Source: Bacteroidota bacterium (GTDB lineage: Bacteria; Bacteroidota; Bacteroidia; Bacteroidales; Tenuifilaceae). Taken from it: a DNA stretch of 15,312 bases. The notes beneath the pieces were generated by a model. It ran no database searches, was not told the DNA's origin, and saw nothing but the letters and a program-made list of their open reading frames with translations. Location: the NCBI GenBank assembly GCA_023406715.1, contig JAEXVC010000047.1, positions 1-15,312 on the forward strand, given 5' to 3'. A program made the position numbers and the translations under genes. This document shows, one piece after another, positions 7,248 through 12,856 of the stretch. Numbering within the stretch: the stretch's first letter is position 1; each line of letters opens with the position of its first letter.

Positions 7248-7793
7248 TTAGATAAATAGCTGAATCTTGCTCTCCTCAGCATCGGAAAGGAATGTTCCAA
7301 CGCCGCAAATATTCAATTTTGGATAGTCGATTAGCTCTTCTTTCTTGAAGCCCATTAAATCCATCGACATTTCGCAAACATTGATTTCAACACCCAGCTC
7401 TCCGGCTACTCGGAATAGTTCTGGTAGCGATTTAACGCCTTTTTTCTTCATCAGCCCTTCGAGCATTGCTTTACCCATTCCGCCCATATTCATATTGGAC
7501 AGTTTAACTTTTTTAGCGCCTTTTGGGAGCATAAAGCCAAACATCTTCGACATAAAGTTTTTGCCCTTTACACTTTTCTTTGGGTCTCTTAGTGCTGCTG
7601 TAGCCCAGAATGTGAAGAATAGTTTAACCTCCATATCCATTGCTGTAGCGCCTGTGGCAATAATCATGGCAGCCATTAGTTTGTCCAGTTCGCCGGAGAA
7701 AACCACTATGGTCATTTTATCCTGACGACCTTTTTCGAGTTTGCCAACTTTCTTTTTAAGCTCCTCGAGTTGTTTTTCAAATTCCATGTCCAT
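7248..7793 (-). CDS. DsrE2-like (DsrE/DsrF/DsrH superfamily) putative sulfurtransferase
   Basis: The 181-residue protein opens with a short charged helix (about 5-25), then a DsrE/F-type Rossmann-like core: MTIVVFSGELDKLMAAMIIA at 27-46, FFTFWA at 59-64, and VEINVCEMSMDLMGF with C140, the usual sulfur-accepting cysteine position; C163 lies in NICGVGTF. The length and the GELDK/CEMSMDLMG motifs fit the DsrE2 (DsrE-like, COG2210-type) branch better than small DsrE/DsrF. In sulfur oxidisers DsrE2 proteins exchange sulfane sulfur with TusA, and TusA is the next gene here. It is the first gene of the operon, so transcription probably begins upstream in the 161-bp gap shared with the divergent Crp/Fnr gene. 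A start at the third residue (ATG at 7787) is equally possible. Confidence 0.87.
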   Translation of the reverse strand: MDMEFEKQLEELKKKVGKLEKGRQDKMTIVVFSGELDKLMAAMIIATGATAMDMEVKLFFTFWATAALRDPKKSVKGKNFMSKMFGFMLPKGAKKVKLSNMNMGGMGKAMLEGLMKKKGVKSLPELFRVAGELGVEINVCEMSMDLMGFKKEELIDYPKLNICGVGTFLSDAEESKIQLFI

Positions 7794-7841
7794 TGTTGAT
7801 ATAATATTGTAAGTTTGGGTTTGTTATAAAACTAACAATAG

Positions 7842-7849
7842 CAAATGTA
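7842..7849 (-). promoter_or_regulatory. Candidate -7 promoter element of the dsrE2-hdr/qmo operon
   Basis: Read on the minus strand this is TACATTTG, a full match to the Bacteroidota TAnnTTTG -7 element, about 49 bp before the DsrE2-like start. No good -33 element lies at the usual spacing, which would fit a promoter needing an activator. The Crp-type palindrome lies about 73 bp upstream of the expected start point. Confidence 0.5.
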
Positions 7850-7902
7850 GGCTTGAACCTAATTGAATAATCGAAAACTACCGTGACATAATACGCGTGT
7901 TG

Positions 7903-7918
7903 ATGTGACATTTATCAC
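7903..7918. promoter_or_regulatory. Crp-type palindromic operator between the divergent operon and regulator
   Basis: TGTGACATTTATCACA is a perfect match to the symmetric Crp core TGTGA-N6-TCACA. It lies 37 bp before the Crp/Fnr gene and about 110 bp before the DsrE2 gene. The adjacent regulator has the recognition-helix residues that read this half-site. A second GTGACAT half-site copy lies at 7882-7888. By position it could activate the operon from about -73 and cover the regulator's own promoter. Confidence 0.8.
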
Positions 7919-7926
7919 AATATTTA

Positions 7927-7934
7927 TATATTTG
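7927..7934 (+). promoter_or_regulatory. Candidate -7 promoter element of the Crp/Fnr regulator gene
   Basis: TATATTTG matches TAnnTTTG exactly and lies 20 bp before the start codon. The palindrome at 7903-7918 covers the place of the -33 element, which suggests self-repression. Confidence 0.45.
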
Positions 7935-7954
7935 TCTTTGTTAACATTTAAACT

Positions 7955-8635
7955 ATGGCTAATCCCGAGTGTCGGTTGTGTAGTTTTAAGTCGCCTGCAG
8001 CAGGTTTGCTGTCCGATGATGAATTGAAGGCATTGGAGTCGAGTTGTGCTCAAATCAACTTCAAAAAGGGCGAGATCATATTCCGGGAAGGGTCTCTTGC
8101 AACCAATATTGCTTACCTAAAATCGGGACTTGTAAAGGTTCATATGAAAGGGCCTGTAGGCGATAAGATTTTACGCTTAACAAAAGCACCCGCTTATTTG
8201 GGTTTACCAACTACCTTCGGCGATAAAGTAAACCATTACTCGGCCACAGCGCTAACTGATGTTCATATTTGTTTTATCTCGCTCGATACCTTTAGGGACT
8301 TTATTTTTAAGAACGGTAGTTTTGCGTATGAGATAATTCTCGACCTATGTCGAAACGAACTTTCGGATTATCAACGATACACTAATATGTCGCAGAAGCA
8401 GCTGCCTGGCAGGTTAGCGGAGATTCTACTTTGTATGTCGCACGAGGTTTTTAAATCGAGCAGCTATGAGCTTCCGCTCACAATCTCGGAATTGGCCGAT
8501 TTTATTAGTTCATCGCGCGAGAGTGTTAGCCGACAATTAAGTGAGTTTAGTAAGGAAGGAATCATCAACCTCAATAAAAAAGAACTTCAAATTTTGAACG
8601 AGGAGTTTTTACGTAAGATTTGCTCAAAGGGATAA
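7955..8635 (+). CDS. Crp/Fnr family transcription regulator with an FNR-like cysteine set
   Basis: The 226-residue protein has a cyclic-nucleotide-binding-like beta-roll (about 20-125; KKGEIIFREGS at 37-47, YLKSGLVKVH at 54-63), a dimer helix, and a winged HTH with LTISELADFIS and SSRESVSRQLSEF (175-198). The recognition helix combines R188, E189 and R193, as in E. coli CRP (R180, E181, R185), with S192, as in FNR. C6 and C9 form an N-terminal CxxC, C31 follows, and C106 in HICFISLDTF aligns with FNR C122 (MVCEIPFETL). These four could hold a cluster or form a thiol/persulfide switch. It is divergent from the sulfur/Hdr operon with a matching palindrome between them, so local control is likely. 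The cue is unknown: oxygen, nitric oxide, sulfane sulfur or redox state are all possible. Confidence 0.9.
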   Translation: MANPECRLCSFKSPAAGLLSDDELKALESSCAQINFKKGEIIFREGSLATNIAYLKSGLVKVHMKGPVGDKILRLTKAPAYLGLPTTFGDKVNHYSATALTDVHICFISLDTFRDFIFKNGSFAYEIILDLCRNELSDYQRYTNMSQKQLPGRLAEILLCMSHEVFKSSSYELPLTISELADFISSSRESVSRQLSEFSKEGIINLNKKELQILNEEFLRKICSKG

Positions 8636-8711
8636 ACTCTCTCAATCAATTTTTAAACATTTAAATTTCAGATATTTATATTGTCATTTAATGGTTTGTT
8701 AAGAAATTTTC

Positions 8712-8742
8712 TTGACAAGGCTGAACCTTTTTTGTAAATTAG
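8712..8742 (+). promoter_or_regulatory. Candidate promoter of the PerR-DPSL operon
   Basis: TTGACA (8712-8717) and TAAATTAG (8735-8742) are separated so that TTG-N20-TAnnTT fits the Bacteroidota spacing of about 19-21. The -7 element is 7/8. It lies 34 bp before the PerR start. Confidence 0.55.
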
Positions 8743-8747
8743 TGTTT

Positions 8748-8774
8748 TTCCTAAATAAGAATTATTCCTAAATA
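8748..8774 (+). promoter_or_regulatory. Possible operator before the PerR gene (direct and inverted repeats)
   Basis: TTCCTAAATA occurs twice (8748-8757 and 8765-8774). Between and across them lies AATAA-GAA-TTATT (8754-8766). The AT-rich inverted form is loosely like Fur/PerR boxes and lies between promoter and start codon, where a self-repressing regulator would bind. The match to a Fur/PerR box is weak. Confidence 0.35.
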
Positions 8775-8776
8775 GT

Positions 8777-9214
8777 ATGAGTTATTCCGAACTGGTAAAA
8801 ATTCTTACCCAAAACGACCTTAAGGTAACGCCACAGCGAGTGGCCGTTTTGGAGGCATTAATGGCCATTAAGGACCATCCAACAGCCGATGCCGTTAAAG
8901 AGTATGTACGTAAAAACCACCCAAACCTAGCTTTAGGAACGGTTTACAACATACTCGATACCTTCTGCGAAAAGAAAATAATCAAAAAGGTAAAAACCGA
9001 TAAGGATTTTATGCGGTACGATATTGAGATGCATAAACATCATCATTTGTACTGCGAGCAGTGCGACTATATTGAGAACTATTACGATGAGGAGTTAGAT
9101 AAAATACTTCAGGAGTATTTTGAGATGAAACAGATTCAGAATTTTAACATAAAGGAGATAAATCTTCAAATAATTGGAAGTTATAAAGATCATAAACCAA
9201 CTAAAACCAAGTAA
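8777..9214 (+). CDS. PerR-like Fur family regulator
   Basis: The 145-residue protein has the Fur-family winged helix (KVTPQRVAVLEAL 16-28, HPTADAVKEYV 34-44, ALGTVYNILDTF 52-63) and the metal region RYDIEMHKHHHLYCEQC (80-96). Its gene partners, a thioferritin and a peroxiredoxin, favour a PerR role (peroxide sensing) over iron-only Fur. Two oddities stand out. The structural zinc site has only the first CxxC (C93, C96), and the tail after residue 132 has no cysteine. By simple alignment with B. subtilis PerR, the position of the metal ligand Asp104 is N101 here, with E100 beside it. The stop is followed after 2 bp by the next ATG, so the two genes are co-transcribed. Confidence 0.87.
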   Translation: MSYSELVKILTQNDLKVTPQRVAVLEALMAIKDHPTADAVKEYVRKNHPNLALGTVYNILDTFCEKKIIKKVKTDKDFMRYDIEMHKHHHLYCEQCDYIENYYDEELDKILQEYFEMKQIQNFNIKEINLQIIGSYKDHKPTKTK

Positions 9215-9216
9215 TT

Positions 9217-9729
9217 ATGGGAAAAGAAGCAAAAAAAATTGCATCTGTTGATGTTGAAAAATTAATAGGAATGCTTAATGCTGCTCTTGCTGAGGAGTGG
9301 CTTGCGTACTATCAGTACTGGATTGGTGCACGTTTAATGGAAGGGCCAATGCGTAGCGAGGTTGAACCAGAGTTGTTATTACATGCAACCCAAGAGTTAA
9401 ACCATGCTGTTTTGGTGGTAAATCGTATCATTCAACTAGGCGGAACTCCAGTTATTAACCCTAAGGATTGGACAAAATTGGCACGTTGCAGTTATGATGA
9501 ACCTTCCGATCCATACATTGAGGTTATTCTTGAGCAGAATTTAAAGGGTGAACGATGTGCCATTCAACGTTATCAGGAAATTGCCGATTTTACCAATGGA
9601 AAAGATCACTCCACGCATCAAATGGCTGTTCAAATTCTTAATGAAGAATTGGAGCACGAGAACGATATTGAGGATTGGATTACCGATATCAATAGGATGA
9701 AGGAGGAGTTGAGGAAATTGAGGATGTAA
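9217..9729 (+). CDS. DPS-like ferritin (DPSL, thioferritin type)
   Basis: The 170-residue protein is a four-helix ferritin-like chain. It shows AEEWLAYYQYW (25-35, E26/E27), TQELNHA (58-64, E60 and H63), GERCAIQRYQEI (111-122, E112) and NEELEHEND (142-150, E143/E144, H147), which give a bacterioferritin-like di-iron site. The pair C91 (in ARCSYDEPSDPY) and C114 fits the paired cysteines of DPSL/thioferritins described from Sulfolobus and Bacteroides fragilis, which form cages that consume H2O2 while storing iron. Two base pairs separate it from the PerR-like gene, and a peroxiredoxin follows. Likely role: cytoplasmic peroxide removal and iron storage under oxygen stress. Plain bacterioferritin is less likely because of the cysteine pair. 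Confidence 0.88.
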   Translation: MGKEAKKIASVDVEKLIGMLNAALAEEWLAYYQYWIGARLMEGPMRSEVEPELLLHATQELNHAVLVVNRIIQLGGTPVINPKDWTKLARCSYDEPSDPYIEVILEQNLKGERCAIQRYQEIADFTNGKDHSTHQMAVQILNEELEHENDIEDWITDINRMKEELRKLRM

Positions 9730-9737
9730 AGAAAATA

Positions 9738-9815
9738 GGAGTGATGGATTAATGGAGTGTTGGAGAAACATTGTGAAAAATCACTCCATTAATCCAATCA
9801 TCCATCACTCCATGG
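9738..9815. repeat. Palindromic intergenic repeat, copy 2 (DPSL-peroxiredoxin gap)
   Basis: GGAGTGATGGATTAATGGAG at the left end is complementary to CTCCATTAAT and ATCCATCACTCC at the right end, interrupted by eight extra bases, giving a long hairpin. It shares several blocks with the unit at 7161-7238, including the right end. No T-tract follows, so it is probably not a strong terminator. Confidence 0.85.
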
Positions 9816-9853
9816 ATATGTTCAAATTGTCTAACTAAATAAAAATCAAAAAA

Positions 9854-10564
9854 ATGGAAGAGAATCAAGTTTATGCAATGCCACGTATTGGCGACAAGGC
9901 TCCTGAGTTTAAGGCTGTAACTACTCAGGGCGAAATTAATTTCCCTGTCGATTATAAGGGAAGTTGGGTTATTCTGTTCAGTCACCCAGCCGATTTTACA
10001 CCTGTATGTACATCGGAGTTTATGACTTTTGCATCGATGGAGAAGCAGTTTAACGAGGCTAACTGTAAGTTAGTAGGTCTTTCTGTTGACGGTCTTTACA
10101 GCCATATTGCTTGGTTACGCACAATTAAGGAGAAGATTGAGTATAAAGGCATGAAGAATGTTGAGGTTACATTCCCCTTGATTGAAGATATTACCATGGA
10201 TGTTTCCAAAAAGTACGGTATGATGATGCCTGGCGAGAGCAATACAAAGGCTGTACGTGCAGTGTTCGTAATTGACCCCAATGGCATTATCCGAACAATC
10301 ATTTACTATCCTCTAAGTTTGGGTCGTAATTTCGATGAACTTTACCGTGTGATTATTGCTCTGCAAACCGCCGATGAGTTTAAGGTTGCCACCCCAGCTG
10401 ATTGGCGCCCAGGCGATGATGTAATTGTGCCAACTGCTGGTTCGTGTGGCGTAGCCAAGGAGCGTATGGAAACCAAGGATGAAACTGTGAAGTGCCACGA
10501 TTGGTTCTTCTGCACCAAAAAATTAGATAAGGATACAGTTCTGAAGAAAGTACTTAAGAAATAG
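9854..10564 (+). CDS. Peroxiredoxin, Prx6 family, archaeal-type with three conserved cysteines
   Basis: The 236-residue protein has the peroxidatic motif HPADFTPVCTSEF (44-56) with C52 and the Prx6 C-terminal extension WRPGDDVIVP (184-193). C214 and C220 in KCHDWFFC have the same spacing as the C207/C213 pair of Aeropyrum pernix thioredoxin peroxidase, and C198 is extra. It reduces H2O2 and organic peroxides in the cytoplasm, with the C-terminal pair resolving the oxidised cysteine. It lies 124 bp after the thioferritin gene, so it is either in the PerR operon or separately expressed across the repeat. A strong terminator follows. Confidence 0.93.
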   Translation: MEENQVYAMPRIGDKAPEFKAVTTQGEINFPVDYKGSWVILFSHPADFTPVCTSEFMTFASMEKQFNEANCKLVGLSVDGLYSHIAWLRTIKEKIEYKGMKNVEVTFPLIEDITMDVSKKYGMMMPGESNTKAVRAVFVIDPNGIIRTIIYYPLSLGRNFDELYRVIIALQTADEFKVATPADWRPGDDVIVPTAGSCGVAKERMETKDETVKCHDWFFCTKKLDKDTVLKKVLKK

Positions 10565-10577
10565 ATTTTTAATGAAT

Positions 10578-10605
10578 AAAACCCTGTCATCACTGGCAGG
10601 GTTTT
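10578..10605. terminator. Bidirectional terminator between peroxiredoxin and NifX-like genes
   Basis: A 12-bp stem, AAAACCCTGTCA with TGGCAGGGTTTT (one G-T wobble), encloses a TCAC loop. It ends in TTTT on either strand. The genes converge on it (stops at 10564 and 10615), so it can serve both. Confidence 0.88.
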
Positions 10606-10614
10606 AATTGTTAC

Positions 10615-10989
10615 TTAGTGATTGCATGTGTGCCCTTCGGAGTGGTTTTCATGATGGCTACAGCCAACCCCAGAATCTTCAATGTGGCCATTCAAAAAAG
10701 ATTCAACCAGCTCTTGAACATTTCCAGAGCATCCCCTGTAAACTTTAATACCATAGCTATTTAGAACATTTAATGCACCTGCACCCATATTGCCGGCAAG
10801 CATAATACTTACATTTTTTTGTTGTAATACAGCAGCAATATTGCTTTTGCATCCACATCCTTGAGGTGAAGGAACTAGTTCTATAGATTCAATCTTTTTA
10901 TTGTTACCAATAGTAAAAACTGTATAATTTTCACATTGACCAAAATGGTCTTCAACAAAGTTGTTTTTTGAAGGAATTGCTATTTTCAT
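10615..10989 (-). CDS. NifX/NifB C-terminal-domain protein with Cys/His-rich tail
   Basis: The 124-residue protein has the dinitrogenase FeMo-cofactor-biosynthesis fold: MKIAIPS start, DHFGQCENYTVF (14-25), GCGCKSN (44-50), and MLAGNMGAGALNVLNSYGIKVYRG (63-86). Proteins of this family bind metal clusters in nitrogen fixers, but single copies in non-fixers are common and uncharacterised. The tail GVGCSHHENHSEGHTCNH is rich in Cys and His, so metal binding is likely. The start overlaps the stop of the gene before it by 4 bp, so the two are translationally coupled. No other nif gene is in the window. Confidence 0.88.
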   Translation of the reverse strand: MKIAIPSKNNFVEDHFGQCENYTVFTIGNNKKIESIELVPSPQGCGCKSNIAAVLQQKNVSIMLAGNMGAGALNVLNSYGIKVYRGCSGNVQELVESFLNGHIEDSGVGCSHHENHSEGHTCNH

Positions 10990-11306
10990 ACTTTACTTTT
11001 TAGTTGATTAATTATGTCGTTGATAGTTTGTTGATTTTCAGGAATTATCATTTGAATATTTTTACTCCTAAACACTTCTACTACTTTTGAACCAAATCTT
11101 CCTGCAATAACCATGCTTATACCTTTTTCCATAAGTAGGTCTGCTGCATCGCATCCTGCCTTTTCTTGATGGTGTCGTACAGGGTTTTCGATAAACTTAG
11201 TTTCCTCAGTTGTTGTATCATATAGGCAGAACCAGTCACAACGTCCAAAATGTTGGTCGATTATTGATTTAACATGATTCTCGTTTGAGGCAATTGCTAT
11301 TTTCAT
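10986..11306 (-). CDS. NifX/NifB C-terminal-domain protein (second paralogue)
   Basis: The 106-residue protein shares the MKIAIAS start, DQHFGRCDWFCLYD (17-30), AGCDAADLLMEKGISMVIAGRFG (50-72) and a final coil with the downstream paralogue. It has no Cys/His tail. Both cysteine positions near HFG and the AGCDAA motif fit the family. It lies 3 bp after the DUF134 gene and overlaps the next gene by 4 bp, making a three-gene operon. Role: probably metal-cluster or metal-ion handling, inferred only from the family. Confidence 0.87.
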   Translation of the reverse strand: MKIAIASNENHVKSIIDQHFGRCDWFCLYDTTTEETKFIENPVRHHQEKAGCDAADLLMEKGISMVIAGRFGSKVVEVFRSKNIQMIIPENQQTINDIINQLKSKV

Positions 11307-11309
11307 GGC

Positions 11310-11705
11310 TTAAATTTTTGTGATTAATAAATCATTGTTACACAAAGGGCATTGCTTAGTAGAGTTCTCTGTTAATGTTAATGATATTTTGCAATGACTG
11401 CATTTATACCATTCAGCAATTTCAACGTTTCCTCCTTCAAAGTTAATGCAGCTACCTTCTACAAAAGCTTTTGCTATTTTTCTACGAACGCTTTCATAGA
11501 TTCTTGTAAATGTAGGTCGTGAGATATTCATCATTTTTGCTGCTTCGGCTTGAGTGAGGAGTTCGTAATCACATAGATTAAGAGCTTCGTATTCTTCAAA
11601 TGAGATAGAAACCTCCGAGCCAATTTTACACTGAACACCTTGTGGTTTAAACCCATCAAAATGAGGAGCCATTTGAATTAATCTGTTTTTCTTATTCCGT
11701 ACCAT
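11310..11705 (-). CDS. DUF134 family putative regulator (sigma-70 region 4-like HTH plus zinc ribbon)
   Basis: The 131-residue protein fits DUF134: APHFDGFKPQG (13-23), EEYEALNLCDYELLTQAEAAKMMNISRPTFTRIYESVRRKIA (37-78) as the helix-turn-helix, and a C-terminal zinc-ribbon-like part with CSHC and CPLC. DUF134 genes often sit with NifX-like genes, as here. It is the first gene of the trio, and two identical palindromes lie in its promoter, so self-control is a fair guess. Its DNA target and signal are unknown. Confidence 0.9.
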   Translation of the reverse strand: MVRNKKNRLIQMAPHFDGFKPQGVQCKIGSEVSISFEEYEALNLCDYELLTQAEAAKMMNISRPTFTRIYESVRRKIAKAFVEGSCINFEGGNVEIAEWYKCSHCKISLTLTENSTKQCPLCNNDLLITKI

Positions 11706-11720
11706 AATGAATATTTTTTA

Positions 11721-11750
11721 CAAATTTAATGAACAAATGTTCAAAAACAA
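11721..11750 (-). promoter_or_regulatory. Candidate promoter of the DUF134-NifX operon
   Basis: On the minus strand TTG (11750-11748), a 19-bp spacer and TAAATTTG (11728-11721) match the Bacteroidota TTG-N19-TAnnTTTG pattern. The palindrome at 11731-11742 lies inside the spacer. Confidence 0.65.
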
Positions 11751-11771
11751 TATCTTTACGAACAAATGTTC
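11731..11771. promoter_or_regulatory. Two identical tandem palindromic operators in the divergent promoter region
   Basis: GAACAAATGTTCAAAA occurs at 11731-11746 and 11760-11775. The core GAACA-AA-TGTTC is an inverted repeat. Start-to-start distance is 29 bp, close to three helical turns, so dimers would bind the same DNA face. One copy lies in the spacer of the minus promoter; the other follows the possible plus-strand -7 element (TATCTTTA, 11751-11758). This is a repressor-like layout. Confidence 0.8.
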
Positions 11772-11795
11772 AAAATAAAATTGTGCTAGTAGATT

Positions 11796-12197
11796 ATGGA
11801 AACAAAAATTAGGAATTGTGAAACAAGACAATTTAAGGTAGTATTTCCAAATACTTTAAATACAAATGATACGCTATTTGGTGGAGAGGCAATGAAATGG
11901 ATGGATGAGGTTGCATTTATAACTGCAACAAGATTTACTAAACAAAAGGTCTGTACAGTAAATACTGAAAGAATTAATTTCTTAAAGGCAATCTATCCGA
12001 ACTCAATAGTTGAAATAATTGGACAGATAATTTGTTTTGATTCTGTTAGACTGACGATTAGAGTTGAAATATTTGCAGAGTTAATGTACAGCAATGAAAG
12101 GTATAAGTGCATTGATGGTAACTTTATTTTTGTTGCCATTGATAACAATAACCGTCCAATAAGATTAATAAGTAATGTTTCTTCGATTAAAGATTAA
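11796..12197 (+). CDS. Hotdog-fold acyl-CoA thioesterase-like protein (YciA/ACOT type)
   Basis: The 133-residue protein has the hotdog thioesterase signature: VFPNTLNTNDTLFGGEAMKW (16-35) followed by MDEVAFITATRFT, with D37 at the usual catalytic position and FGG before the central helix; VNTERINFLKAIYPNS fits the second strand region. Such enzymes cut acyl-CoA thioesters to free acids and CoA; the chain-length preference cannot be read. It shares an operator-bearing region with the divergent DUF134 operon, so the two may be jointly controlled. It is a single-gene unit closed by a terminator. Confidence 0.87.
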   Translation: METKIRNCETRQFKVVFPNTLNTNDTLFGGEAMKWMDEVAFITATRFTKQKVCTVNTERINFLKAIYPNSIVEIIGQIICFDSVRLTIRVEIFAELMYSNERYKCIDGNFIFVAIDNNNRPIRLISNVSSIKD

Positions 12198-12214
12198 AAG
12201 CATTATAAAGAAAT

Positions 12215-12236
12215 ACTGCCAGAAAAATCTGGCAGT
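12215..12236. terminator. Bidirectional terminator after the thioesterase gene
   Basis: ACTGCCAGA (12215-12223) pairs with TCTGGCAGT (12228-12236) around AAAA. TTTCTTTTTT follows on the plus strand, and the minus strand continues with ATTTCTTT. The flanking genes converge here. Confidence 0.9.
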
Positions 12237-12243
12237 TTCTTTT

Positions 12244-12846
12244 TTATTGAGCAATCTCTTCAGTTTTATTCTTCTTAGCTTTTTCTTTTTCTACTTTTGC
12301 TTCCAGTTCATTGGCAGCTTGCTCTGCTTTATCTATCTTAGCTTTACGCTCGCTGTACTCCTTATCTTTAATTTTCTTTTCCTTTTTATCCTTTTCGAGT
12401 TTTTCTCTGGCTTGCTTTACTTTTTCCTTAGCCTCTTTTGCTTTTTGTTCACCTTCAGTTACTGACTCGTCAAGTTCTTTTTGTTTATTTTCCTTATTCA
12501 TTTTTGCTTGTTGTGCTCTGTCTTGGCCAAAATCTTTTCCGGAAAGTTCTCCTTTGTTTTTACCATAGGCATTTCCTTTACTCTCTTTACTCTTTTCTTC
12601 AGTAGTAGAGGAGTCAGTTGCTTCTGCTTTTAATGTGTCTTTTAGTTCCTTATTTTCCTTTACCTTATCGTCTTGCTTATTTTTGCCTTGACCTTTTTTA
12701 TCTAAAGTGTCTTTTTCGGCTTTTGCCTCTTTTTGAGCCTTGCCTTTGCCTTTTTGTTGTTGAGCAAAAGTGTTGACATTGCCTAGGGTGATAAAACATA
12801 CTGCTAGTGCAATGCATAGCAAACTACTTGTGAATTTTGTTTTCAT
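12244..12846 (-). CDS. Secreted, highly charged low-complexity protein of unknown function
   Basis: I do not recognise a family. From the ATG at 12846 the product has 200 residues. It starts with a signal peptide (MKTKFTSSLLCIALAVCFIT, likely cleaved after NTFA). The rest is almost only K, E, D, Q, N, A, S, T and G; about 35-110 looks disordered, and about 110-195 has long alternating KE stretches with coiled-coil or single-alpha-helix character. An in-frame ATG at 12867 would add seven residues and overlap the previous stop, so the later start with its standard signal peptide is preferred. It pairs with the lipoprotein gene just upstream. A periplasmic or cell-surface place is inferred from the signal peptide only. 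Confidence 0.75.
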   Translation of the reverse strand: MKTKFTSSLLCIALAVCFITLGNVNTFAQQQKGKGKAQKEAKAEKDTLDKKGQGKNKQDDKVKENKELKDTLKAEATDSSTTEEKSKESKGNAYGKNKGELSGKDFGQDRAQQAKMNKENKQKELDESVTEGEQKAKEAKEKVKQAREKLEKDKKEKKIKDKEYSERKAKIDKAEQAANELEAKVEKEKAKKNKTEEIAQ

Positions 12847-12856
12847 AGTGTTGGGC

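Noticed and set aside
10615..11306. Part of a nitrogen-fixation locus
   Set aside because: NifX/NifB-domain proteins next to DUF134 are common in non-fixing anaerobes; no nifH, D, K, E, N or radical-SAM NifB domain is present.
12175..12465. Plus-strand frame encoding a very hydrophobic 96-residue peptide
   Set aside because: It is the antisense of the K/E-rich secreted protein gene; the Lys and Glu codons read backwards give Phe and Leu. It also runs through the terminator.
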